Below, piece by piece: positions 8,472 through 17,857 of a stretch of 64,000 bases of DNA. The notes beneath the pieces are model-generated. The model had not been told where the DNA came from and did not search any database. It was given only the letters and a program-made list of their open reading frames with translations. Position numbers and translations under genes: made by a program. The number at the start of each line of letters is the position of its first letter. Positions within the stretch are counted from its first letter, which is position 1. Origin of the DNA: CAVVKW01 sp963749035 (GTDB taxonomy: Bacteria > Verrucomicrobiota > Verrucomicrobiia > Chthoniobacterales > JAATET01); contig CAVVKW010000002.1 in assembly GCA_963749035.1 (NCBI GenBank), positions 496,001 through 560,000 of the forward strand. The letters run 5' to 3'.

Positions 8472-10661
8472 ATGAATAAATTTTGGTTTTCCCGGACCCT
8501 CGTGCTGGCCGGAGCGGTCGGAGGTCTTCTCAGCACTTCACTGTCCTCCGCACGAAGCGAAGCCGATCTCGATAAGGTCGCCATCTCCGTCGCGCGCCTC
8601 CTCGAGCAAGGTCACTACTCCCGGCAGAAGTTGGACAACACCGTTTCGCAGGCCCTGCTCGATCAATATCTCAAAGACCTCGACCCCGGCAAACTGTTCT
8701 TCATCCAGAGCGACATCGACGAGTTTCAATCCCAATACGCCACCCGCCTCGACGACGAGATCCTGTCCGGCGACCTCGACCCCGCCCGCGAAATCTTCGC
8801 CCGCTACAAGCAACGCGTCACCGACCGCGTCGCCTCGAACAAACCGCTCATCGCCAAGGAATACGATTTCAGCAGCAGCGAGACGATCGCCCTCGATCGC
8901 AAGGAAGCCGCTTGGCCAAAGGATCTCGCCGAAGCGGATGCCCTGTGGGCGAAACGAGTCGAAGCCGAGTTCCTTCAAGAGACTCTTGCCGAGCACACCG
9001 ACCGCATCCCGTCGGAAATCATCGCCAAGCGTCAAGACCAGCTCCTCCGCAACGTCGAAGACATGGACGACGAATCCGTCGTCTCCGACTTTCTCGCCGC
9101 CCTCGCTCGCACCTACGACCCGCATTCCGAATACATGAGCCCGTCGGAACTCGAAAACTTCGAGATCCAGATGAGCCTCTCGCTCGAAGGTGTCGGTGCC
9201 GTTCTCCAGTCGGAAGATGGCTACGCTAAAGTGAAGGAGATCGTTCCCGGCGGCCCCGCCGACCTCGAAGGTCACCTCGCGGTCAACGATCGGATCTCTG
9301 CCGTCGCCCAAGGTGACGATCCGTTCGAGGACGTCGTCGACATGAAACTCGACAAGGTCGTTGAGAAAATCCGTGGAAAACGCGGCACCATCGTTCGCCT
9401 TCAGGTCATTCCCGCGCAAGCGACGGACGCCGCCAAGCGCAAAATCGTCACGATCACCCGCGACCAGGTCAGCCTGAAGGAACAGGAAGCCAAGGCCGAG
9501 ATCATCGACATGGAGCGCCCCGACGGACGCTCCGTTCGAGTTGGTTGGATCGAGCTCCCCTCGTTCTATTTCGATCCGGAAGGCCGTGGTGGCGAAAACG
9601 CCCGGAGCACGACCAAGGACGTGCTTTCTCTCCTCACCCGGCTCACCAATGAGGGCATCGAATCACTCGTCATCGACCTTCGTCAGGACGGCGGCGGCTC
9701 GCTCGAGGAAGCCATCAACCTTACTGGCCTCTTCATTCCCCAAGGTCCCGTCGTCCAATCGAAAGACTCCAATGGTCAGGTCACCGTCTCCTCCGACGAC
9801 GACACCTCCGTGGCTTACGACGGGCCGATGATTGTCCTCATGAATCGGCTCAGTGCCTCGGCCAGCGAGATCTTCGCGGCTGCCCTGCAGGACTACAACC
9901 GCGCCGTCATCGTCGGCGACGAGAAGAGCTTCGGCAAAGGCACCGTTCAAACCATGCTCGATATCGGGCGATTCATGCCGTTTTTTAGCCTCGGAGCCTC
10001 CGACGCGGGTGCACTGAAGCTGACGATCAACAAATTCTACCGAGTCCGCGGCGGATCCACTCAGCTCGAAGGCGTGAAGTCCGACATCGTCCTGCCTTCC
10101 ATCACCGACAACCCGGAGATTGGCGAAAGCGCTCTGCCGAACCCGCTTCCGTATGACGAGGTCACCCCTCTCCCCATCCGGGACTACAACGCCGTCAGCA
10201 GCATCATCCCGACTCTCCGCGATCGCTCGACCGAGCGGATAGCGGCTGACGATGAATTCAACTACCTCCGTGACGACCTGGACCGCCTCCAGGCAAAGAT
10301 TGATTCCAACGTCATTTCGCTGAACATTGACGAGCGTAAAAAGGAAATCGACGACGACAACGCGCGAAAGGAGCAGCGGAAGACTGAGCGCGTCGAGCGC
10401 GGTCCCGCCTTCCCGGCGATCGCCTACGAAGTCACCCTCGATAACGCCAGCGACGAGGGCCTCACCGCTGTCGACTTCGACCGGAAGAAAGATCGCTCGA
10501 TGTTTGCCTCCGACGAGGACGAGGACGAAGCGGAAGTCGCGCCCGACGCCATCCGCAACGAGACCCTTCGCATCGCGTCAGACATGGTCGATCTCGAAAC
10601 CCGGCGGAAAACAGCAGCGATCGCCAGCGAGAAAACCCCCAAACTCCAGTTACAGGATTGA
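8472..10661 (+). CDS. prc: tail-specific protease (S41, Prc-type)
   Basis: This is a 729-residue periplasmic carboxy-terminal processing protease. An N-terminal signal segment (KFWFSRTLVLAGAVGGLL) is followed by a Tsp N-terminal domain (to about residue 220), a PDZ domain (about 240-320) and the S41 core. The catalytic Ser lies in SASASEIFAAAL near residue 463 and the Lys in FGKGTVQ near residue 490. The C-terminal charged extension matches the DUF3340-type tail of Prc. ATG 8472 gives the signal peptide; an earlier in-frame start at 8328 would not. Known Prc proteins trim penicillin-binding proteins and other envelope targets. A short inverted repeat (8442-8466) lies just ahead of the start. 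Confidence 0.93.
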   Translation: MNKFWFSRTLVLAGAVGGLLSTSLSSARSEADLDKVAISVARLLEQGHYSRQKLDNTVSQALLDQYLKDLDPGKLFFIQSDIDEFQSQYATRLDDEILSGDLDPAREIFARYKQRVTDRVASNKPLIAKEYDFSSSETIALDRKEAAWPKDLAEADALWAKRVEAEFLQETLAEHTDRIPSEIIAKRQDQLLRNVEDMDDESVVSDFLAALARTYDPHSEYMSPSELENFEIQMSLSLEGVGAVLQSEDGYAKVKEIVPGGPADLEGHLAVNDRISAVAQGDDPFEDVVDMKLDKVVEKIRGKRGTIVRLQVIPAQATDAAKRKIVTITRDQVSLKEQEAKAEIIDMERPDGRSVRVGWIELPSFYFDPEGRGGENARSTTKDVLSLLTRLTNEGIESLVIDLRQDGGGSLEEAINLTGLFIPQGPVVQSKDSNGQVTVSSDDDTSVAYDGPMIVLMNRLSASASEIFAAALQDYNRAVIVGDEKSFGKGTVQTMLDIGRFMPFFSLGASDAGALKLTINKFYRVRGGSTQLEGVKSDIVLPSITDNPEIGESALPNPLPYDEVTPLPIRDYNAVSSIIPTLRDRSTERIAADDEFNYLRDDLDRLQAKIDSNVISLNIDERKKEIDDDNARKEQRKTERVERGPAFPAIAYEVTLDNASDEGLTAVDFDRKKDRSMFASDEDEDEAEVAPDAIRNETLRIASDMVDLETRRKTAAIASEKTPKLQLQD

Positions 10662-10748
10662 CATGGGTAGGGGGGAACCGCAATTTTCAACCTTCGACTT
10701 TCCCCACCGTAGAACACCCTTGAGCCTCCGCATCAGCCTCCGCATCGT

Positions 10749-11435
10749 ATGAGCGAACCGAAGAAAGAAACCGTCCGCATTGTCCTCCCGCCTCGCAAAG
10801 ACGGGCAGGCAGCCACGTCCACCCCACGCGAGTCGGCCATGATCAATCTTCCGCCGAAGCCGGTCCCAGCGAAACCCGCTGCAGCCGAGTCGAGCGATCC
10901 CGAGCCTTCCGCCCCACAGCCCCCTTCAGCGCCCAGCGCGCCTTCCGCTCCGAAGCCCCCTAGCGGGCTCAAGCCTCCGTCCGCTCCAGCGGCTCCCAAG
11001 CCGCCAGCCCCACCAGCCGGCCTCAAGCCAGCAGCTCCCAAGCCGCCGACGGCTCCAACTGCACCCGGTGGCGCGCCGAAGCCGGCCGCACCTGCCGGTC
11101 TCAAACCAGCCGCAGCTCCCAAACCGGCCAGCCCGACTCCAATGAAGCCCGTCTCGCCCACGTCGGCGGGCCCCACTCCGGCCGCCGTCAAACCGGCCGC
11201 CAAGAAGGAAACGGCAAAAATCTCTCCGATGCCCGCCTCGGCGCCCAAGCCACAAGCGACCGTCCGATTACAGCAGGCGAACCCAGCCGCAGCCGCTCCA
11301 GCATTCACCACCGACAAATCCCCCGTCCCCGTTGAGGCGGACACATCCGACGAACCCGATATGAATCTAAGTGCCGTTGCTGCAGTAGCCGCCGTCCTCG
11401 CCCTCCTGGTCCAAGTTTGGTTTTTGATGGGTTGA
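10749..11435 (+). CDS. Pro/Ala-rich protein with C-terminal membrane anchor
   Basis: This is a 228-residue low-complexity protein. The first 20 residues are basic and polar; residues about 35-190 are dominated by Pro, Ala, Lys and Ser; and a single hydrophobic helix (LSAVAAVAAVLALLVQVWFL) ends the protein. A tail-anchored topology with a long disordered cytoplasmic arm is likely. I recognise no catalytic domain. It lies between prc and trxA on the same strand. A similar architecture recurs at 28440-29516. Confidence 0.65.
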   Translation: MSEPKKETVRIVLPPRKDGQAATSTPRESAMINLPPKPVPAKPAAAESSDPEPSAPQPPSAPSAPSAPKPPSGLKPPSAPAAPKPPAPPAGLKPAAPKPPTAPTAPGGAPKPAAPAGLKPAAAPKPASPTPMKPVSPTSAGPTPAAVKPAAKKETAKISPMPASAPKPQATVRLQQANPAAAAPAFTTDKSPVPVEADTSDEPDMNLSAVAAVAAVLALLVQVWFLMG

Positions 11436-11525
11436 TCCCACGGCGGAGAACATCCGCACCGATCAATTCCCGATCGCACCTCCCCAGAGCGAAAGCCCCG
11501 ATCTTCTCGTTCAACAATTTCAATT

Positions 11526-11849
11526 ATGGCCAACGCAAACGTCGTCGAATTCACCGATTCCAATTTTGATTCCGAAATCTCCGGATCAGAAGTCCCCGTC
11601 CTCGTGGACTTCTGGGCCCCGTGGTGCGGTCCCTGCAAGATGATCGCCCCGATCATCGACGAAATTGCCGAAGAAAAGGCGGGCACCGCCAAGGTCGGCA
11701 AACTAAACGTCGACGACAACCCGGCGACGGCTGCGAAATTCCGCGTTCAGGCCATCCCGACCATCCTCATCTTCAAGGGTGGGCAGAAGGTCGATCAGTT
11801 GACTGGAATGACCAGCAAATCTGACCTTCTCGCCAAACTCAGTGCTTAG
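11526..11849 (+). CDS. trxA: thioredoxin
   Basis: This is a 107-residue cytoplasmic thioredoxin, the normal length, with the redox-active W-C-G-P-C (Cys34 and Cys37), the preceding VLVDFWAPW strand, the cis-Pro segment RVQAIPTILIF and a C-terminal GG-x-K-x-x-Q-L-x-G. It acts as a general disulfide reductant. Thioredoxin reductase is not in the window. Confidence 0.97.
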   Translation: MANANVVEFTDSNFDSEISGSEVPVLVDFWAPWCGPCKMIAPIIDEIAEEKAGTAKVGKLNVDDNPATAAKFRVQAIPTILIFKGGQKVDQLTGMTSKSDLLAKLSA

Positions 11850-12025
11850 ATCGCTTCCCCTTTTTCTCGCCGGGTCTCCAGCGGCCCGGCACGTATTCCA
11901 CGCGAGCGAGTCAGAAAAACCATCGCGGATTCGGGCCCGCCCACCGGATATTGGCGTTCCTACGTGCCTGACTCCACCTATCAAACATTCGGGTGATCGC
12001 GTGACGCTGATGACGAGCCCGGGGA
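11850..12025. other. intergenic region with nothing clear
   Basis: These 176 bases separate the convergent trxA and ABC-2 permease genes. A GCCGGG...CCCGGC inverted repeat lies near 11870-11891, but without a T-run on either side. I see no gene or promoter. Confidence 0.4.
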
Positions 12026-12826
12026 TCAGTGAGTCGCGATTTTCACCAGTCCACCGGTGCGACGAGCATTCCTGAGTACCCAGCCAAACACACCGGCCGC
12101 AAGCGCCAGATAGACGACGTTCAGCGCACTGGCCGCAGCCAGTCCAGCCCACGGCGTGTCTCCACCCGCCAAGATCGTCCGCATCCCTTCAAAGACGTGG
12201 GTCGACGGCAATCCCAGTGCGATCGGTTGCAGCCAGCCCGGCAGGACGTCCACCGGGTAAAAGACTGCGGAAATCGGCTGAACCAAAAATGGCACTGCCC
12301 ACGCCAGTGACTCCGCCGCTTGGCCCCATCGGAGGATCAGTGCCACGGAAATCATCCCGAGCGCCCACCCGAAAACCAGCAGGTTCGCAAAAAACGGAAT
12401 CAACGTCAGCCCGACGCTCCACAGCTGGAACGCGTAAGCGAGAACCGCCAACACCGTCAACACGCCCACGGTTATTCCCGTTCGTAACAACCCCACCGTG
12501 CACGTCGCGGCCAGATATTCCCACGGACGCACCGGAGCCACGAAAATGTTCAGAAGATTCCGTGTCCAGACGTCCTCCAGAAACGAAATCGCGAGGCCCT
12601 GCTGCGCCCGGAACAACACGTCCCAAAAAATCATCGCGCCGATCAGAAACGTGATGAACTGCGGAAAATCCCCCGTGGTCTGCTGTTGCAGAAACTTCGT
12701 CAAAAACCCCCAGACCAACAGGTCCACGACCGGCCAAAACACCAGCTCGACCAACCGAATCGCACTTCGCGTGTAAAGCAGCGCGTATCGCATCACCAAT
12801 CCGCTGATCACTCCAAACGAACTCAC
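12026..12826 (-). CDS. ABC-2 type transporter permease
   Basis: This 266-residue integral membrane protein has about six hydrophobic segments and no signal peptide. Its layout is that of ABC-2 exporter permeases (NodJ/KpsM-like), with a W-P-V-V-D-L-L-V-W-G-F segment in the first third and an FLVQPISAVFYPVDVLPGWLQPI amphipathic stretch before the last helices. It begins inside the stop of the ATPase gene (ATGA), so the two make one exporter. The substrate is unknown; lipid-linked saccharides, drugs and lantibiotics are all handled by this class. Confidence 0.87.
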   Translation of the reverse strand: MSSFGVISGLVMRYALLYTRSAIRLVELVFWPVVDLLVWGFLTKFLQQQTTGDFPQFITFLIGAMIFWDVLFRAQQGLAISFLEDVWTRNLLNIFVAPVRPWEYLAATCTVGLLRTGITVGVLTVLAVLAYAFQLWSVGLTLIPFFANLLVFGWALGMISVALILRWGQAAESLAWAVPFLVQPISAVFYPVDVLPGWLQPIALGLPSTHVFEGMRTILAGGDTPWAGLAAASALNVVYLALAAGVFGWVLRNARRTGGLVKIATH

Positions 12827-13572
12827 TGCACCTCCTCCCCGCTCTCCCGCGCGAGCCGGATAAACATGTGCTCCAGCGACGGATCAGCCGATCCCCGCAC
12901 CACCTCGTCCGGCGTCCCTTCGGCGATGACCTTGCCGTGATGAATGAAGATCACTCGATCGCAGACCTCCTCGATGTCGCGCATGTTGTGGGACGTGTAG
13001 AGCATCGCCATCCCCTCCGTCCGCTGCACCTCCCGCAGCGTCCGCCGCACTTTGTCGGCAATGTCCGGATCCAAGCTCGCGGTCGGCTCATCGAGCATCA
13101 GCAGCTCCGGACGATTGATCATCGCCTTGCACAAGCTCAACCTCGTCGATTCCCCCGCCGAGAGGTGACCCGTGACGCGCCTCCTCAAATGTCCGATCTC
13201 GAGCAGCTTCAGCAACTCTTCGATCCGTTCGCTCGCATTCTTCACCCCGTAAAGCCTCGCGAAAACCTGGAGATTCTGCTCCACGAGCAAATTCGATGGC
13301 AGGCTGGCGTAGCTCGAACAAAAATTCGCCCTCCGCAAGATCGCGATCCGATCGCGAGGCATCGTCAGTCCAAATGCGTGGATCGATCCGGCCGTCGGTT
13401 CGATCAGCCCGAGCACCATGTTCATCGCGGTCGTCTTGCCAGCCCCGTTGACCCCCAGCAGCCCAAGGATTTCCCCGGGGCTGACGCTGAAGGTCAAATT
13501 CTCGACCACCGCACGCCCCTCGAATTCTTTGCGCAATCCTTCGACCGCTAATATCGGATATCCCACGCTCAT
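12823..13572 (-). CDS. ABC transporter ATP-binding protein (ABC-2 partner)
   Basis: About 249 residues form a single ABC nucleotide-binding domain. Walker A is GVNGAGKTTAM (near residue 46), the signature is LSAGEST instead of LSGGQ, Walker B is LLMLDEPTASLDP, and the switch His follows in YTSHNM. The substitution in the signature motif is common in NodI/CcmA-type ATPases. ATG 13572 is preferred to ATG 13614, because the ABC domain starts a few residues after it. It is the first gene of a two-gene exporter operon. Confidence 0.9.
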   Translation of the reverse strand: MSVGYPILAVEGLRKEFEGRAVVENLTFSVSPGEILGLLGVNGAGKTTAMNMVLGLIEPTAGSIHAFGLTMPRDRIAILRRANFCSSYASLPSNLLVEQNLQVFARLYGVKNASERIEELLKLLEIGHLRRRVTGHLSAGESTRLSLCKAMINRPELLMLDEPTASLDPDIADKVRRTLREVQRTEGMAMLYTSHNMRDIEEVCDRVIFIHHGKVIAEGTPDEVVRGSADPSLEHMFIRLARESGEEVQ

Positions 13573-13656
13573 GGCTTCACGAACACTTGGACGAACCCTC
13601 GCTCGAAACGACATTCCGACACCTCGGCCGCGATCCAGCGTGGTTCGTTCCCCGAC

Positions 13657-14493
13657 TCAGAACGGGAAATCTTCAGGGTCCGGCCCAAAGCGTTCTCCCT
13701 CGTCCAGCGAGTCGATCTCCGACATCTCCGAAGCCGTCAGCTTGAAGTCAAAGACGTCGAAATTTTCTTCCATCCGCTTACGGCTCGAGGATTTCGGAAT
13801 CGCCACCACGCCGTGCTGGAGATCCCAGCGAAGGATGACTTGCGCGACGGACTTCCCGTATTTCTCCGCGATTCCTTTCACCGCCTCGCAATCGACAAGC
13901 TCTCCACCGCCCAGCGGCGACCACGCCGTCACCACGATCTCGTTGTCTCTGCAAAAATCGACCAGCTCCGCTTGGACGAGACGCGGATGGCATTCCACCT
14001 GGTTCACCATCGGCACGATCGTCCCCCCGTCAAAAAGCTTCTCCAAGTTGTGGGTGGTACAATTGCTAACGCCGATCGAGAGAGCCCGTCCGTCTTCGTA
14101 GATCTGCTCCAGGGTCCGCCACGCCTTGACGTAAAACTTCGGAGCTGGCCAGTGCGTCAGGTAAAGATCGACGTAATTTAGCCCGAGGCGATCAAGCGAT
14201 TGCTCGAAGGCATCCAGCACGCCGTCCTCACCCCGGCGCATGTCGTCGGTCCAAATCTTCGTCGTCAGAAAAATTTCGTCCCGCGGAATTCCGCTCGCCT
14301 TGATCGCCCGACCGACCGCTCCCTCGTTTTCGTAGAATGCCGCCGTGTCGATGTGTCGGTAGCCAACTTCCAGCGCGTCGGACACGGCTCGCTCAACCGT
14401 CTGATCGTCGCCGAGGTTGTAGGTTCCGAAACCAATGAGCGGCATGTCGGCTCCGTTGGAAAGAGACGTAGTGGGAGAAAGTTGCGTGGCCAT
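13657..14493 (-). CDS. aldo/keto reductase
   Basis: This is a 278-residue NADPH-dependent TIM-barrel reductase of the AKR5-like type. The family's tetrad is visible: Asp and Tyr in RHIDTAAFYENE, Lys in FLTTKIW, and His in YLTHWP. The cofactor region near the C-terminus reads IPKSSSRKRMEEN. The substrate is not predictable; 2,5-diketogluconate and methylglyoxal are typical for the group. The start is ATG 14493, before the N-terminal LSNGADMPLIGFGTY; earlier ATGs at 14529 and 14526 add residues outside the fold. Confidence 0.9.
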   Translation of the reverse strand: MATQLSPTTSLSNGADMPLIGFGTYNLGDDQTVERAVSDALEVGYRHIDTAAFYENEGAVGRAIKASGIPRDEIFLTTKIWTDDMRRGEDGVLDAFEQSLDRLGLNYVDLYLTHWPAPKFYVKAWRTLEQIYEDGRALSIGVSNCTTHNLEKLFDGGTIVPMVNQVECHPRLVQAELVDFCRDNEIVVTAWSPLGGGELVDCEAVKGIAEKYGKSVAQVILRWDLQHGVVAIPKSSSRKRMEENFDVFDFKLTASEMSEIDSLDEGERFGPDPEDFPF

Positions 14494-14562
14494 CTCCCGC
14501 GACGCTATCCAATCGCGATCATCCATCAACCCTCAAGAATCACCATTCCGAATCAATCGGGA

Positions 14563-14910
14563 TCAGGTGTCACCCCGGACGAGGACTGCCTCGCAAACGT
14601 CACGCCAACCCTCGAAATTCCACGCGTTGGGAAATCCTCGGCATTGCTCCGGCTTCACCGTCTGAATCGTGCAATCGATCCCGTCCAGAAACGCGCACTC
14701 CCCGTTTTCCTTGTCGAGCAACGCCAACCCATCCCGCTTCGGTCGCAGACGGGTGTGGTGCTGAATAAACGCATCTTCGCTGACGCCTAAATACTCCGCG
14801 ATCGCGACGATATCCCGCTCGGTCAATCGGACAAAACCCGGCCAGCGACAACAATTTCCGCACCGCTGGCACGCCCACCGTTCGTCAGAGCCTTTCGACG
14901 CCTCCGCCAT
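14563..14910 (-). CDS. YkgJ-type cysteine cluster protein
   Basis: This 115-residue cytoplasmic protein has the Zn/Fe-chelating CxxCxxC pattern of PF03692: C-Q-R-C-G-N-C-C near residue 14, then C-A-F-L-x(4)-C and Q-C-R-G-F-P later. The function of the family is unclear, possibly metal binding. I start it at ATG 14910, 36 bases from the divergent rfbB; a much longer open frame upstream runs antisense to rfbB and is a shadow. Confidence 0.8.
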   Translation of the reverse strand: MAEASKGSDERWACQRCGNCCRWPGFVRLTERDIVAIAEYLGVSEDAFIQHHTRLRPKRDGLALLDKENGECAFLDGIDCTIQTVKPEQCRGFPNAWNFEGWRDVCEAVLVRGDT

Positions 14911-14946
14911 TGCCTCCGCCGTCGCCGCTCTGCTAGAACCCCCCGC

Positions 14947-15918
14947 ATGCGTCTTCTCGTCACCGGCGGCTCCGGGTTCATCGGCAGTAATTTCGTTCGG
15001 TTTATCCTGGAGCATTATCAACCCGAGTTCGTCACCAACGTGGACGCCCTCACCTACGCGGGCAACCCGGAAAACCTCACCGCCATCGCCGACGATCCGC
15101 GCTACGAATTTCATCAGGCCGACATCGCCGACCGCGAGGCCGTGGACACCATCCTCTCCGCCCACAAATACTTCGCCATCGTCAACTTCGCGGCCGAGAC
15201 CCACGTCGACCGCAGCATCGGCAGTCCGGAAAATTTCATCCGCACCAACCTCGCCGGCACCGAGATCCTGCTCGAGGCGGCCCGCGAGCACGGCGTGAAA
15301 CGCTTTGTCCAAGTCTCGACCGACGAAGTTTACGGCTCTCTCGGCGAGATCGGTCGCTTCACCGAGAAAAGCCCCCTCGAGCCGAGCTCGCCTTACTCCG
15401 CGAGTAAGGCCGGCGCTGATTTGCTCACCCTTGCCGCTCACCGCACGTTCGGCCAGGAGGTCATCATCACCCGTTGTTCCAACAACTACGGCCCGTATCA
15501 ATTTCCCGAAAAACTGATCCCTCTCATGATCACCCGCGCCCTCGCCGAGCATCGGCTCCCGGTTTACGGCGACGGCCTGAACGTTCGCGACTGGATTCAC
15601 GTCGACGACCACTGCCGCGCCGTTTACGCCGCCCTGCTCGATGGCACTCCCGGTGAAATTTACAACGTCGGAGCCGACGCCGAGCTCGAGAATCTCGAGG
15701 TCGTCCACCACATCCTCGAGCACCTCGGAAAGCCACCCACGCTCATCGAATTTGTCACCGACCGCCTCGGCCACGACCGCCGCTACGCCATCGACTCGTC
15801 GAAGATCCGGAACGAACTCGGCTGGAAGCCCATCCACGAAGTCCGCACCGGGCTCTCCGAAACCATCGATTGGTATCGAGATCATCGCGACTGGTGGCTT
15901 CCACTTCTCAAGAAATGA
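14947..15918 (+). CDS. rfbB: dTDP-glucose 4,6-dehydratase
   Basis: This is a 323-residue extended SDR that converts dTDP-glucose to dTDP-4-keto-6-deoxyglucose in nucleotide-sugar (for example dTDP-rhamnose) synthesis. It shows the NAD-binding TGGSGFIGSNF, the DE-type active site (QVSTDEVYGS), the catalytic Tyr/Lys pair in YSASKAG near residues 149-153, and the substrate loop TRCSNNYGPYQFPEKLIP. The length is a little shorter than the roughly 340-360 residues usual, because of a short C-terminus. The next gene overlaps by ATGA. rfbA and rfbC are not in the window. Confidence 0.94.
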   Translation: MRLLVTGGSGFIGSNFVRFILEHYQPEFVTNVDALTYAGNPENLTAIADDPRYEFHQADIADREAVDTILSAHKYFAIVNFAAETHVDRSIGSPENFIRTNLAGTEILLEAAREHGVKRFVQVSTDEVYGSLGEIGRFTEKSPLEPSSPYSASKAGADLLTLAAHRTFGQEVIITRCSNNYGPYQFPEKLIPLMITRALAEHRLPVYGDGLNVRDWIHVDDHCRAVYAALLDGTPGEIYNVGADAELENLEVVHHILEHLGKPPTLIEFVTDRLGHDRRYAIDSSKIRNELGWKPIHEVRTGLSETIDWYRDHRDWWLPLLKK

Positions 15919-16787
15919 GCCGACGCCGCATCGCCATCATCGGCTCCCGCGGTCGACTCGGTGCCGCCCTCGTCCGTGCTTGGTCCGACCGGCACGACGT
16001 GACCAGCCTCGCCCGCCCCACCGTCGACCTCGCCAAGGGAAGCACGCTCGACGCCGCGCTGAGAAAGGGTGGCTACGACCTCGTCATCAACTGCGCCGCT
16101 TTCACGAACGTCGACGCTTGTGAAAGCGATCCCGGCGAAGCCGAAGCCGTCAACACCGACGCGCCCGCTCGCATCGCCTCCCTGTGTGCCGCCAAGGACA
16201 TGCGGTTCATTCACGTCAGCACCGACTACGTTTTCGACGGTCGGCGAACCATTCCCTACACCGAGGACGTCCCGGTTAGTCCGGTCAGCGTTTACGGCAA
16301 CACCAAGGCCGCCGGCGAGCGAGCCGTTCAACAAGCTGACCCGAAGGCACTGATCGTCCGTGTCTCCTGGGTCTTCGGACCCGACCGCGCGAGCTTCGTC
16401 GACATGATCCTCGCCCGCGCCCGTGGCGACAACACGGTCGCCGCCATCGCCGACAAGTGGTCGACACCGACTTACACCGAAGATCTCGCCGTCTGGATCG
16501 AAGCCCTGTTCGAATCCGATCCGCCCGCTGGGATCTACCACCTCTGCAACGCCGGAGAGTGCACTTGGCAAGAGTATGCCGAGCACGCCCTGCGCTGCGC
16601 CGCCGATATCGGCGCCAGCCTGAAGACCACCACCGTGCGTCCACAAAAACTTTCCGACCTGGCCGCCTTCGTCGCCGAGCGCCCGATCTACACCGTTCTC
16701 GACACCAGCAAATTCACGAATACCACCGGGATCAAACCCGCCCCGTGGCAGGACGCCGTCGGTCGATACGTTCGCTCGATGACGTGA
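15915..16787 (+). CDS. rfbD: dTDP-4-dehydrorhamnose reductase
   Basis: This 290-residue SDR reduces dTDP-4-keto-L-rhamnose to dTDP-L-rhamnose. The N-terminal IAIIGSRGRLGAAL binds NADPH. STDYVFDG and the Tyr/Lys pair in VYGNTKAAGE are the family hallmarks, and the C-terminal R-P-x-x-L-D-T-S-K is recognisable as RPIYTVLDTSKF. It is translationally coupled to rfbB by an ATGA overlap, which supports ATG 15915 over an in-frame earlier ATG at 15870. The rhamnose product could feed the RgpF-type locus at 43.7 kb (inference). Confidence 0.93.
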   Translation: MSRRRIAIIGSRGRLGAALVRAWSDRHDVTSLARPTVDLAKGSTLDAALRKGGYDLVINCAAFTNVDACESDPGEAEAVNTDAPARIASLCAAKDMRFIHVSTDYVFDGRRTIPYTEDVPVSPVSVYGNTKAAGERAVQQADPKALIVRVSWVFGPDRASFVDMILARARGDNTVAAIADKWSTPTYTEDLAVWIEALFESDPPAGIYHLCNAGECTWQEYAEHALRCAADIGASLKTTTVRPQKLSDLAAFVAERPIYTVLDTSKFTNTTGIKPAPWQDAVGRYVRSMT

Positions 16788-16915
16788 AGGCTCTGGCTCG
16801 CGAACGTCCGTCTCGCAGATCCCGTTGCCCCTTTCGCCCGTTCAACCCCGGATCAAATGGTGTTGCCAAAATGCTGAGCCACCCGTTCAATTCACAACCG
16901 TAAGTCACTTCCCGA
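16788..16915. other. upstream region of the metal importer operon
   Basis: These 128 bases lie between rfbD and the metal-binding protein gene. I looked for a Zur or MntR operator palindrome and found none that I can support. A promoter for the importer presumably lies here, but I cannot place its hexamers. Confidence 0.3.
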
Positions 16916-17857
16916 ATGGAAATCTCTTTCAACAGCCGGCGCAGCTTACTCGCGCTCGGACTGCTCGTTGCGGTCATTCGACCCGTCACGAGTCACGCCG
17001 ACCCACTCCCGGTCGCCAGCCTCACTCCCGTGATCTCCGACCTCGTCCGTAACGTCGGAGGTGAGCACGTCGAAGTCTTTAACGTCATTCCTCCCGACAC
17101 CGACGCGCACGCGTTCACACCCACCGTCAGCGACATCCGCGCGCTTACCGAAGCCAGTGTCATCTTCGTAAACGGCTTGGGCTACGAGAGCTTCCTCGGG
17201 GATCTCGAGCGAAGCGTCGGCGACGACCCCGTCTTCATCACCGTCGGCGATGCCGTCGAGCCCCTGGCAGTCGAACCCTCCCACGACCACTTCGATCACT
17301 CCGATCATCACCATCACCATCACGGGGGACCCGACGCAACCGTCGATCCCCATTGGTGGCACAGCGTCGGGAACGCCCGCCTCGCCACAAATGCGATCCG
17401 CGACGCGCTGATCGAAGCCGATCCCGATCACGCCGACAGCTACCGAGACAACGCCAGTGCCTACCAGGACCGCCTCGAAAAGCTGGCTCGTGAGATCAAA
17501 CTTACCGTCGCCCGCCTTCCGCGTGACCGACGCGTCCTCGTGACGTCACACGATGCGCTGGGCTACTTCGCCCGCGATCACGGGTTCACCATTTACGCGG
17601 TAGCCGGACTCAGCAGCGACGGTCAACCGTCCTCGAAAAAGATCCGCGCGCTAATCGAGCAGATTCGGGCAGAGAAGATTCCCGCCATCTTTCCGGAAAA
17701 CACCGAGAATCCGAAGATCCTCGACGAAATCACCCGGGAGACGGACGCGACGATCGGCGGAGCACTTTACGCGGACGGTCTGGGCACGGAAAAAGCCGAC
17801 ACCTACGAGAAAATGATGCGATACAACGCTCAAACGATCGTCGACGCTCTGCAGTGA
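16916..17857 (+). CDS. zinc/manganese ABC transporter substrate-binding protein (cluster 9)
   Basis: This is a 313-residue periplasmic metal-binding protein of the ZnuA/TroA family. A signal peptide (basic start, LLALGLLVAVIRPVTSHA) is followed by VGGEHVEVFNVIPPDTDAHAF with the first metal His. A His-rich loop (HDH...HHHHHH, around residues 120-136) comes next, then DPHWWHS, VTSHDALGYFA and a late acidic ligand region. The His-rich loop is typical of zinc-specific members. It heads an operon with an accessory protein, ATPase and permease. Confidence 0.92.
   Translation: MEISFNSRRSLLALGLLVAVIRPVTSHADPLPVASLTPVISDLVRNVGGEHVEVFNVIPPDTDAHAFTPTVSDIRALTEASVIFVNGLGYESFLGDLERSVGDDPVFITVGDAVEPLAVEPSHDHFDHSDHHHHHHGGPDATVDPHWWHSVGNARLATNAIRDALIEADPDHADSYRDNASAYQDRLEKLAREIKLTVARLPRDRRVLVTSHDALGYFARDHGFTIYAVAGLSSDGQPSSKKIRALIEQIRAEKIPAIFPENTENPKILDEITRETDATIGGALYADGLGTEKADTYEKMMRYNAQTIVDALQ

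Noticed and set aside
11870..11891. Intrinsic terminator after trxA
   Set aside because: The inverted repeat GCCGGG...CCCGGC is present, but no T-run follows on either strand and the stem is only 6 bp.
16788..16915. Zur or MntR operator upstream of the metal importer
   Set aside because: No palindrome close to the known operators could be found in the 128 bases.
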